A stretch of DNA of 64,000 bases from Burkholderiales bacterium RIFOXYD12_FULL_59_19 (lineage in GTDB: Bacteria; Pseudomonadota; Gammaproteobacteria; Burkholderiales; Burkholderiaceae_C), in NCBI GenBank assembly GCA_001771065.1, contig MESQ01000080.1:60211-124210 (forward strand), in the 5' to 3' direction. Below the pieces are notes generated by a model. It was given only the letters and a program-made list of their open reading frames with translations. It ran no database searches and was not told where the DNA came from. The position numbers and the translations under genes were made by a program. How positions within the stretch are numbered: position 1 is the first letter of the stretch; each line of letters starts with the position of its first letter. This document shows positions 8,067 through 15,604 of this stretch, piece by piece.

Positions 8067-9490
8067 TGCTTGACGTTCTGCACCGGTTGAGCCTGCGCCG
8101 CACATTGCTGCTGGTGTTGTTGCCAGGCATGCTGCTGGTGATGGGGCTGGAAATTGTGGTGAGCTGGCGCACCGCTTTGGGGGCCGCCAATGCCGCCTAT
8201 GACCGCTCGCTGCTGGGGGCGATCAAGTCGATGGATGCCAACATCTCGACCGCCAGTGGCGGCTTGTCGGTGGAGCTGCCCTACCGCATGCTGGAGTTTT
8301 TTGAGCTGACCGCCAACGGCCGGGTGTTTTACCGTGTGGCCAGCGGCGACGGGCTGGTTGAAATCGGCAACGCCGACCTGCCCGCGCCACCCCGGCCACT
8401 GGTCAACGGCCAGCCGCAGTTCAGCGACGCCATGTATTACGGCGAACCGATCCGGCTGGGCTCTTACGCCCGGACGCTGGACCAGCCACTCTCCAGTGGC
8501 TCCAACTCAAGCCAGGTGGTGATCCAGATTGGTGAAACGCTGGAAAGCCGCCAGGGTTTCACCCGCCGCCTGGTGATGGAGGCATTGGCGCGCGATGTCT
8601 TGCTGCTGCTGGCCGGTGTGGCGCTGCTGGTGGCTGCGGTGAACTGGTCGTTGCGACCGCTACAGCGCCTGCGACAGGACGTCTTGCAACGCGACCCGCA
8701 GGACCTGACCCCGCTGGCCAGCCACAACATCGCCGATGACGTGCAGCCGCTGGTCGAAGCCATCAACCACCACGTGATGCGTTACCGCGAGGCGATGGAG
8801 GCGCGCCGCATGTTTTTGGACGATGCCTCGCACCAGTTGCGCACGCCTTTGACCACACTGGCCACACAGGTCGGATTTGCCCTGCGTGAACCCGACCCGG
8901 CGCTGACGAAACAGGCGCTGTTGGCGATCAAATTGCAGGTCGAGGAAACTGTGCGGCAAACCAACCAGATGCTGTCGCTGGCACGCGCTGACACCATCGA
9001 GTGGCACATGGAAGCTTGCGACCTGGTGGCGCTGGCGCAAGAGGTCACGCGCGCGGCCTGGCCGCAAGCGCGGCAAAAGCAGATTGACCTGGGCTTTGAG
9101 CCCCTGGGTGGCGCGCAAGCCGAGGTGAACGCGCACGCCGGCTTGCTCAAGGAAGCGCTGGTCAATGTGCTGCACAACGCCCTGCACCACACGCCGGTCG
9201 GCGCCAAAGTGACGGTGCAAGCCGGCATCGAACCCCTGGATTTGGCCGCCGGAGGTGGCCAGCAAGCGGTGTTACGCGTGATCGACAACGGCCCCGGCAT
9301 GACGCCAGACGAACTGGCGCACGCCGGCGAGCGCTTTTTTCGAGGCAGCAGCCAGGTCAACGGGTCTGGGCTGGGCCTGGCCATTGCCAAAGCCATTGCC
9401 CAACGTCATGGTGGCCGTTTGTATCTGCACGCTACCAGCACAGACTCGACTCGCCCGGGCCTCACGGTCACATTACGTTGGGCGCTGTAA
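8066..9490 (+). CDS. Sensor histidine kinase (TctE-like)
   Basis: A 474-residue inner-membrane kinase starting on the ATG that overlaps the regulator's stop. An N-terminal membrane helix ('TLLLVLLPGMLLVMGLEIVV') and a second near residues 170-195 enclose a periplasmic sensor domain of the 2CSK_N type. The H-box is 'DDASHQLRTPLTTL' with His256, and the ATPase domain carries N ('NVLHNALHHTP'), 'IDNGPGM' and 'GSGLGLAIAK' boxes. It should phosphorylate the preceding regulator. The ligand is not evident; TctE relatives respond to citrate-type acids. Confidence 0.9.
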   Translation: MLDVLHRLSLRRTLLLVLLPGMLLVMGLEIVVSWRTALGAANAAYDRSLLGAIKSMDANISTASGGLSVELPYRMLEFFELTANGRVFYRVASGDGLVEIGNADLPAPPRPLVNGQPQFSDAMYYGEPIRLGSYARTLDQPLSSGSNSSQVVIQIGETLESRQGFTRRLVMEALARDVLLLLAGVALLVAAVNWSLRPLQRLRQDVLQRDPQDLTPLASHNIADDVQPLVEAINHHVMRYREAMEARRMFLDDASHQLRTPLTTLATQVGFALREPDPALTKQALLAIKLQVEETVRQTNQMLSLARADTIEWHMEACDLVALAQEVTRAAWPQARQKQIDLGFEPLGGAQAEVNAHAGLLKEALVNVLHNALHHTPVGAKVTVQAGIEPLDLAAGGGQQAVLRVIDNGPGMTPDELAHAGERFFRGSSQVNGSGLGLAIAKAIAQRHGGRLYLHATSTDSTRPGLTVTLRWAL

Positions 9491-9512
9491 CACAGCACAG
9501 CGCATGCGCTGA

Positions 9513-9956
9513 TCAATACTGTTTGTAAGGCAAGAATTTCCCTGACAGCACCACGTTGACGCGGTCACCCTTGGGGTCGGCTTCTCGCACGATGTCCATC
9601 GAGAAGTCAATCGCGCTCATGATGCCGTCACCAAATTCCTCGTGGATCAGTTCCTTGATGGTGCTGCCGTAGACGCTGACAATTTCATACCAGCGGTAGA
9701 TCAGCGGGTCGGTCGGCACGGGTGTGGGCAGCGAGCCTTTGTAGGGCACCACTTGCAGCCATTTTTGCTCTTCCACCGTCAGGCCAAAAATTTTGCCGAC
9801 GATTTTGGCTTGCTCCGCACTGAATGCCATCTGGCCCAGGCAGGCAGCGGTGACCCACTCTTTGGACAAGCCCACTTTTTTGGCAACGTCTTCCCATTTG
9901 ATGCCTTTGGAGACTTTGGCGCTGATGATTTTTTCGGTGACTTCGAGACGGTTCAT
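9513..9956 (-). CDS. cynS: Cyanate hydratase (cyanase)
   Basis: A 147-residue protein from 'MNRLEVTEKI', the standard cyanase start, with GGAG upstream. The N-terminal half is helix-turn-helix-like and the C-terminal catalytic segment contains 'YRWYEIVSVYG' and 'GDGIMSAIDFSMD', giving catalytic Arg88, Glu91 and Ser114. The enzyme converts cyanate plus bicarbonate to ammonia and CO2. It is the last gene of an apparent operon with an ABC importer of the nitrate/cyanate type, supplying nitrogen from cyanate or detoxifying it. Confidence 0.96.
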   Translation of the reverse strand: MNRLEVTEKIISAKVSKGIKWEDVAKKVGLSKEWVTAACLGQMAFSAEQAKIVGKIFGLTVEEQKWLQVVPYKGSLPTPVPTDPLIYRWYEIVSVYGSTIKELIHEEFGDGIMSAIDFSMDIVREADPKGDRVNVVLSGKFLPYKQY

Positions 9957-10005
9957 GGTGGCTCCTATCAATGTGATTTGGGTTGAATAAATGAATAAAA
10001 GAAGG

Positions 10006-10800
10006 TCAGTGCGCGATGGCGCGTGACACTAAAAAATCGACCACGTGGTTGCGCAGTTCGTAATAACCGTCCAGGTGGTGCAGGTTGGCACGCACCCGGC
10101 TGCGGGGCAGCGGGTTGACCACCACCTCGGCAATACCACCGGGCGTGTAGCCCTGGGCTGACTCGTTGCCGTTGCTCATCAGCAGAATGCGGTCGGCCAG
10201 CAAAATGGCCTCGTCCACATCGTGGGTGATCATGAATACGGTTTGCTGCGTCTGGCGCACGATGCTCATCAGCTCGTCTTGAATCGTGCCGCGGGTCAGC
10301 GCGTCCAGTGCGCCAAACGGCTCATCGAGCAACAGCATCTTCGGGCTGATGCAAAAGGCGCGCGCAATACCCACCCGCTGCTTCATGCCGCCTGAGAGCT
10401 GGCTGGGTTTTTTGTCGATGGCCGGGCTCAAGCCCACCATGGCGACGAATTTTTCCACATGGGCATTGACATCAGCCTTGCCCCAGTCGGGCCAGCGCGA
10501 TTTGACGGCAAAGGCAATGTTCTGGCGCACCGTGAGCCAGGGCATCAGCGCGTGGCTTTGGAACACCACGCCGCGCTCCAGGCTGGGGCCAGTCACCTCT
10601 CGGCCATCCATGAAAACGTTGCCGCTGCTGGCGGTGTCCAGCCCCGCCAGCACGTTCAGGATGGTGGTCTTGCCGCAGCCCGAGTGGCCAATGATGCACA
10701 CAAACTCGCCCCGTGCAAGCGAAAAGTTGACATCGGCAAACACCGGCTTGGCGGACACAAAGGCTTTGCTGAGCCCTTCAATCTGGAGGAGTGCATTCAC
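10006..10800 (-). CDS. ABC transporter ATP-binding protein, nitrate/cyanate type
   Basis: A 264-residue ATPase. Walker A is 'IGHSGCGKTT', the Q-loop follows at 'VVFQSHALMPWLTV', signature 'LSGGMKQRVGIARAF', Walker B 'MLLLDEPFGALDA' and switch His in 'MITHDVDEA'. I prefer the GTG at 10800 ('NALLQIEGLSKAF') because an ATG at 10869 would overlap the permease end and add an atypical N-terminus. It energises import of cyanate or nitrate together with the permease and binding protein upstream, and ends 49 bp before cynS. Confidence 0.9.
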   Translation of the reverse strand: MNALLQIEGLSKAFVSAKPVFADVNFSLARGEFVCIIGHSGCGKTTILNVLAGLDTASSGNVFMDGREVTGPSLERGVVFQSHALMPWLTVRQNIAFAVKSRWPDWGKADVNAHVEKFVAMVGLSPAIDKKPSQLSGGMKQRVGIARAFCISPKMLLLDEPFGALDALTRGTIQDELMSIVRQTQQTVFMITHDVDEAILLADRILLMSNGNESAQGYTPGGIAEVVVNPLPRSRVRANLHHLDGYYELRNHVVDFLVSRAIAH

Positions 10801-10858
10801 GTTGGAGGTCTTTCCTTGAGGGTGGGCGTAAGGGGCAACATACGTGCGCAAGGAGGCA

Positions 10859-11725
10859 TCACTCCACATAAGTCACCATTTTTTGTATTTGGCCAAACAG
10901 CAGATCCAGCAGCATGCCCACCACACCAATCACACCAATGGCAAAAATCACGTTGGGCAGCGACAGGTTGTTCCACTCGTTCCAGACAAAGTAACCAATG
11001 CCGGTGCCGCCCACCAGCATCTCGGCGGCCACAATCACCAGCCAGGCAATGCCCATGCTAATGCGCATGCCGGTCAGGATGGTCGGTGCCGCCGCCGGCA
11101 AAATCACCTGGAACGCGGTGCGCACCGGGTTCACTTCCAGCGTGCGGGCCACGTTGAGCCATTCACGCTTGACTGCAGACACACCAAAGGCGGTGTTCAC
11201 CAGCATCGGCCAGATCGAGCAGATAAAGATCACAAAAATGCCGCTGGCAGACGAGTCTTTGATGGTGTAGAGCGCCAGCGGCATCCAGGCCAGCGGACTG
11301 ATCGGTTTGAGCACCTGGATGAACGGGTCAAAGGCCTTGCGCATCAGCGGCGACATGCCAATCACAAAGCCCAGCGGAATCGCCACCAGCATGGCCAGCA
11401 AGAAGCCCAGCGCCACCCGGCCCAGCGAATGGGCCAGCTGGATGGCGATGCCTTTTTCGTTGGGGCCACGGTCAAAGAACGGGTCTGACAAGTGGCCCCA
11501 GATCGCCGTGCCCATCTGACCCAATGTGGGAAAACCCGTAGCCTTGTCACTGCCGGGGTCTTTGCCCATCATCTTGGCGTACTCGATTTGCTCGGCGGTC
11601 ATGCCCGCTGTGCTGTTGGCTGCTTCGTTGGAGCCCGTGGCCACGTACCAGATGCCCAGCACCACCAGCAGCATCAGTACCGACAGCAAAGCCGCCCGAA
11701 AGTTGAGGGTGCGCTGGGTGTTCAT
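10859..11725 (-). CDS. ABC transporter permease, nitrate/cyanate type
   Basis: A 288-residue membrane protein with an N-terminal helix ('ALLSVLMLLVVLGIWYVATG'), a hydrophilic insert typical of NrtB-like permeases and the BPD_transp_1 core. The EAA loop appears as 'NVARTLEVNPVRTAFQVILP' followed by 'AAAPTILTGMRISMGIAW'. It starts 1 bp after the stop of the binding-protein gene, so the two are tightly coupled. It forms the channel of the cyanate/nitrate importer. Confidence 0.9.
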   Translation of the reverse strand: MNTQRTLNFRAALLSVLMLLVVLGIWYVATGSNEAANSTAGMTAEQIEYAKMMGKDPGSDKATGFPTLGQMGTAIWGHLSDPFFDRGPNEKGIAIQLAHSLGRVALGFLLAMLVAIPLGFVIGMSPLMRKAFDPFIQVLKPISPLAWMPLALYTIKDSSASGIFVIFICSIWPMLVNTAFGVSAVKREWLNVARTLEVNPVRTAFQVILPAAAPTILTGMRISMGIAWLVIVAAEMLVGGTGIGYFVWNEWNNLSLPNVIFAIGVIGVVGMLLDLLFGQIQKMVTYVE

Positions 11726-11726
11726 C

Positions 11727-13130
11727 TCAGGCCGCCTTGCTGATGGCGAAGCTCTTCGCGTAGGCGGCGGCCTTGTCGGCGTCGAACTCCTTGCCCATGA
11801 TCTTGAACTTGGGGTAAGCGCCCTCGGGCACTTTTTGGTCCAGCTCTTTCATGCGTTTTTTGGCATCGGTCAACAAAAACACCTTTTCGGCGATTTGTTT
11901 GTAATTGACCTCGCCCTTGACGTAGCCCCAGCGCTGCATCTGGGTGAGCATCCAGACCGCCATGCTTTGCCACGGAATCGGGTCAAAGTCGGCCCGATCC
12001 GGCACGTTTTGGATATTGCCCAGACCATCGGCAAACTTGCCTGTTAACACCTGGGTCAGCACCGCCTCGGGCTGGTTGAGGTACTGCGCCGGGGCGATCA
12101 CCTTGGCAATCAGCTCGCGGTTGCCGGGCTGGCGCGCCATGGCGGCAGCGGTGAGCACGGCGCGGTACAGCGCGGCAAAGGTGTTGGGGTTCTTCTGGAT
12201 GAATTCGGTGCTGGTACCAAAGGCGCAGCAGGGGTGGCCGTTCCACAGGTCTTTGGTCAAAATGTGGATGAAGCCCGCCTCTTCGTATACGGCGCGCTGG
12301 TTAAACGGGTCCGGGCCGAGGAAGCCGTCAATGTTACCGGCCTTCAGGTTGGCCACCATTTCGGCGGGCGGCACCACACGCAGTTGCACATCGGTGTCGG
12401 GGTTCAGGCCAGCCTCTGCCAGGTAGTAGCGCAGCAAGAAGTTGTGCATGCTGTACTCGAACGGAATGGCGAACTTGAAGCCTTTCCAGTTCTTCGGGTC
12501 GCGGTTGTTCTTGTGTTTGAGCGCCAGGGTAATGGCCTGGCCGTTGATGTTTTGAATGGTGGCCACGTTCATCGGCGTGGGGTTGGAGCCCAGGCCCATC
12601 GAAATCGCCAGCGGCATGGGTGACAGGAAATGCGTGGCGTCGTATTCCTTGTTGATCATCTTGTCGCGAATCAGCGCCCAGCCAGCGGTTTTGGTCACCT
12701 CCACATCCAGCCCCTGCTTTTTGTAAAAGCCCAGCGGGTGCGCCATGATCAGCGGGGTGGCGCAGGTGATCGGGATGAAGCCAATCTTGAGCTTGGTTTT
12801 CTCCAGTGCATTCTTGTCTTGCGCCATGGCTTGCAGGCTGGCCAGGGGCAACACGCTGCCAATGGCGGCCATGGCCGTGCCCTTGCCCACTGCACGCAAG
12901 AAACGGCGGCGCACATCGTCTTGCGGAAACAGTGCCTTGACCAGCGTGGCCTCAATAAAGGCGTTGGAATAGGCTTCAAACTCGCTGCTCAGGCTGCGGC
13001 GCTTGAGTTCTGCGGTAGCACCTTCAGCAGACATTTCCTGCTGGTGTTCAGCGACCGTATGGTCTTTGCCACAGCTGCACTTGAGCATCAGCGGGCGGTC
13101 GGCGTTGTAGGGGTCAAAGTACTGAGTCAT
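11727..13130 (-). CDS. Cyanate/nitrate ABC transporter substrate-binding protein (NrtA/CynA-like)
   Basis: A 467-residue protein from the ATG at 13130, preceded by AAGGTAATGCC. Unusually long N-terminal region: about 90 residues including a Cys pair ('MLKCSCGKDH') precede a twin-arginine signal 'RRRFLRAVGKGTAMAAIGSV', so export by Tat is likely. The mature part is NrtA/SsuA-like ('KIGFIPITCATPLIMAHPLG', 'FLGPDPFNQRAVYEEAGF'). With the permease, ATPase and cyanase downstream, cyanate is the most likely ligand; nitrate is the alternative. The Cys-containing leader ahead of the Tat signal is typical of some NrtA-like proteins but unexplained. Confidence 0.9.
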   Translation of the reverse strand: MTQYFDPYNADRPLMLKCSCGKDHTVAEHQQEMSAEGATAELKRRSLSSEFEAYSNAFIEATLVKALFPQDDVRRRFLRAVGKGTAMAAIGSVLPLASLQAMAQDKNALEKTKLKIGFIPITCATPLIMAHPLGFYKKQGLDVEVTKTAGWALIRDKMINKEYDATHFLSPMPLAISMGLGSNPTPMNVATIQNINGQAITLALKHKNNRDPKNWKGFKFAIPFEYSMHNFLLRYYLAEAGLNPDTDVQLRVVPPAEMVANLKAGNIDGFLGPDPFNQRAVYEEAGFIHILTKDLWNGHPCCAFGTSTEFIQKNPNTFAALYRAVLTAAAMARQPGNRELIAKVIAPAQYLNQPEAVLTQVLTGKFADGLGNIQNVPDRADFDPIPWQSMAVWMLTQMQRWGYVKGEVNYKQIAEKVFLLTDAKKRMKELDQKVPEGAYPKFKIMGKEFDADKAAAYAKSFAISKAA

Positions 13131-13277
13131 GGCATTACCTTTTGAAGTTGGACTCTGCTTGTTACGCAATGCCTGGGCCAACTTGTGCCAGTCCGTGGTT
13201 CCCCACTGCAATTCGCGCCCGGTGTGTCGACGCCGTGTAGTGCCAGCCCTACACCACAGGGTTAAAAACGGTGGTTT

Positions 13278-13444
13278 TCAGCGCTCTGGGGTGCTGCGGC
13301 TGTGCCGCTGGGCATACAGCGCCAGCTCCACATCGTTTTTGGTGCCGGTCTTCTCCAGAATCCGTGCCCGGTAGGTGCTCACCGTGTTGGAAGCCAGTTT
13401 GAGCTGTGCACCAATTTCGCCCACGGTGTGCCCGGTGCTGAGCA
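13278..13444 (-). pseudogene. 3' fragment of a NarL-type response regulator gene
   Basis: Bases 13297-13444 match 17978-18125, the 3' part of the intact NarL-type regulator, with three mismatches in 148 bp that I can count. It encodes the LuxR HTH end 'LSTGHTVGEIGAQLKLASNT' and 'YRARILEKTGTKNDVELALY', ending 'STPER' instead of 'SAVER'. The 5' part is missing: homology stops abruptly at 13444. The two copies are in the same orientation and bracket the 13.4-17.9 kb segment. Confidence 0.85.
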
Positions 13445-13452
13445 TCCGACGG

Positions 13453-13595
13453 GCACGACATTTACAAAGTACTCCATAAGGTACATTCGTCGGTGCGCCA
13501 GTGGCGACGAACTCATGCGCGAATGGTTGGACCCTGCCGATATTGAACTGGCAGGCAAACGCCTGAAGGAGTGGAAAAATGGCCAAGAAGACTAA
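13453..13595 (+). pseudogene. Possible tail of a HigB-like toxin
   Basis: The frame entering the antitoxin gene ends 'DPADIELAGKRLKEWKNGQE', which resembles the C-terminus of HigB/Gp49-like toxins, and its stop overlaps the antitoxin start. The upstream part is replaced by the regulator fragment, so only about 30 residues could remain. This is a weak resemblance. Confidence 0.3.
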
Positions 13596-13908
13596 AGTTA
13601 ACCCACATGCGGGCAGCAGTTTTGATGATTTCCTCAAAGAGGATGGCATCTTTGAAGAGGTACAGGCCCGCGCCCTTAAACGTGCATTGGCCGAGCAGTT
13701 GGATGAGGCCATGCAAAGTGGCAAGCTCACCAAGGTCAATATGGCGCAGCGCATGGCTACCAGCCGCTCCCAACTTGACAGGGTGCTTGACCCCAGTAAC
13801 TTGTCCATTCAGCTTGATACCTTGATCAAGGCGGCAAGTGCTGTTGGCAGAACGGTAGAGATTCGGTTGAAGCGGGATACCAAGCGTGCGCCCGTCACTT
13901 CTGCATAA
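13579..13908 (+). CDS. HTH antitoxin, HigA/XRE-like
   Basis: A 109-residue protein with a C-terminal helix-turn-helix: 'KLTKVNMAQRMATSRSQLDR' followed by 'LSIQLDTLIKAASAVGRTVE'. It is the pattern of antitoxins that pair with HigB/RelE-type toxins. GGAG lies 8 bp before the ATG. The toxin gene that should precede it is missing or cut to a short tail, so this looks like an orphan antitoxin. Some orphan antitoxins still act as repressors. Confidence 0.75.
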   Translation: MAKKTKVNPHAGSSFDDFLKEDGIFEEVQARALKRALAEQLDEAMQSGKLTKVNMAQRMATSRSQLDRVLDPSNLSIQLDTLIKAASAVGRTVEIRLKRDTKRAPVTSA

Positions 13909-14605
13909 AAATGCCTTGTAGTCATTATGGAATATGCGTAACAAGCTACCAAATAAGTAGCGTTTTCGCAACCTACTTGCGTGTCGGCGGCAAATTCATG
14001 CAACTGCCGGGCGCCACTTCTAAGATTGGAAGCGAGGTGTGGACATGAACTCATCGACATCTTTGGCATCACAGCCCATGCCCTCACCGCCAACGAGGCC
14101 CGCTACCTTGTCGGATTCCGCAAGGCTAACAAGATCCGAAATCGACTCGCTAAGACAAAACAAGAAATTGATCTCCGCTTACGTTCAAAAGGAATTCCAA
14201 GCGTCTTTGGGGCTTGGGCTGGCGTTGCTGAAGCAGCAAATCACTTGACGGTGATGCCTTCGCAGGTATAAAGCCCACGTAGTGGGGCAAATCGGGGGAT
14301 TTGGCAAAACCCCAAGTCAGCACAGGAATCGCAGGCAGTTCCACGGTGGGATACTTTGCCTCGTGTGATTGAAAGGCCTATGCTCCCATCGACTATGGCA
14401 GAGCACTGCACCGTGGCCCAGCGCAGGCGCCAATTAATTGGAATCCTCCCCCAATTACCTCGGTGTGACTAACCAGTATCCACGCCGCTACGGCACATTC
14501 ACATCCTTGGAGGATAAAAAGCCGAAGCTGTTTGCCTGTACCATATAAACCTATAGGCGAGCCTAAGAACCTTACGCTTCGCTACCCTTAGCGCATCATG
14601 CTCAC
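13909..14605. other. Intergenic stretch without a recognisable gene
   Basis: Short frames occur on both strands. One plus-strand frame ends 'LTRSEIDSLRQNKKLISAYV' (about 14120-14200) and looks coding-like but has no credible start. An AAGTAG...CTACTT hairpin lies near 13955-13978. I see no other structure; the promoter of the next gene pair must be in the last 150 bp. Confidence 0.5.
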
Positions 14606-15604
14606 ATGAACCTCTCACCCCCACTGACCCACCTCGCGTCAGATGCAGCCGCATCAGAATTCAGCATGGTTGCCCGCTGTGAAGCAGCCAACTTTCGCTG
14701 GGAACCTGCTGTCTCCGCTGCGCGGGCAACCGAGTACAACACTTATGTTGGTGAAGTCACCGCGCACCGCGACTGGAAGGCAGAGCACAAAGGCTACGTG
14801 AGTTCTTTTGTCCATGTGCCCAAGGATTTACCCCGAAGTGCCGAATGCTTCATGGCAATCAATCAGCAGGCGCACTTGGACGAGCAACTGGACAACACCT
14901 ACCTACTCAGGTTGGAATCCATCGGCTACCTGTTCGACCAGCCCTTGTTGGCCGACCTTGTTGAGCAGTTCTGGCAGCGTTTCTTTAACTCCCAAAAGGA
15001 TCTGCGCAAGGATCAGTTAAGTGACGAGGATGAGACTCTACGCACGGCCTTCGTCACCCAATGGAACGCACAGCGCATACAGGCACGCCCCTTGTTCACG
15101 ACCTTCCTCAACGATTTCGGCGGCAAACTGAATGCGCTGGTGAAACAGGACTGGCCGCACCTGCTGCGTGATCGTCTGGGGCTGGTTCATTGGCCCAGCT
15201 CGGCAAGCAAAACCCTCCCCGTAGCGTTGATGTGCTACACCGTGGACGATGTGCGCCAAGCCCGACAGATGGCCAGCAAGAAAGGTGCGGTGGCCAGTTT
15301 GACTCGCCCCACCGTGTTGGATGCGGAGATGTTCAATGCCTTCATTCCCGCTCCACTGACAAAAGGTGGTGGCAGTTACGGCCACACGCTCGATCTGGCC
15401 AATAGCGCGATTCCAGAAAACTTCACACCCGAGCTGCTGACCTACCCGATCGACTACCAGCCTCGGCACATCAAGGCACTGGGATTCATTTCGCGTCCCC
15501 ATGCGTTACACGACGATGCGGCCATACTGGCCGCACGCAACCGCCATGTGCAAGGGCTACAAATCCTTCCCAGATGTGCTGACTTTGGCGAGGTGCTGAC
15601 ATGA
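14606..15604 (+). CDS. Uncharacterised protein, first gene of a coupled pair
   Basis: A 332-residue soluble protein without signal peptide or membrane segment. I do not recognise the family. Visible features are an aromatic-rich N-terminal third ('CEAANFRWEPAVSAARATEY'), a charged middle region and a Gly-rich loop 'PLTKGGGSYGHTLDLANSAI' before a C-terminal 'HIKALGFISRPHALHDDAAI'. There is no clear Shine-Dalgarno before the ATG. Its stop overlaps the start of the TPR gene by 4 bp (ATGA), so the products are probably made in fixed ratio and act together. Located between duplicated regulator ends, in a segment with island-like features. Confidence 0.75.
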   Translation: MNLSPPLTHLASDAAASEFSMVARCEAANFRWEPAVSAARATEYNTYVGEVTAHRDWKAEHKGYVSSFVHVPKDLPRSAECFMAINQQAHLDEQLDNTYLLRLESIGYLFDQPLLADLVEQFWQRFFNSQKDLRKDQLSDEDETLRTAFVTQWNAQRIQARPLFTTFLNDFGGKLNALVKQDWPHLLRDRLGLVHWPSSASKTLPVALMCYTVDDVRQARQMASKKGAVASLTRPTVLDAEMFNAFIPAPLTKGGGSYGHTLDLANSAIPENFTPELLTYPIDYQPRHIKALGFISRPHALHDDAAILAARNRHVQGLQILPRCADFGEVLT

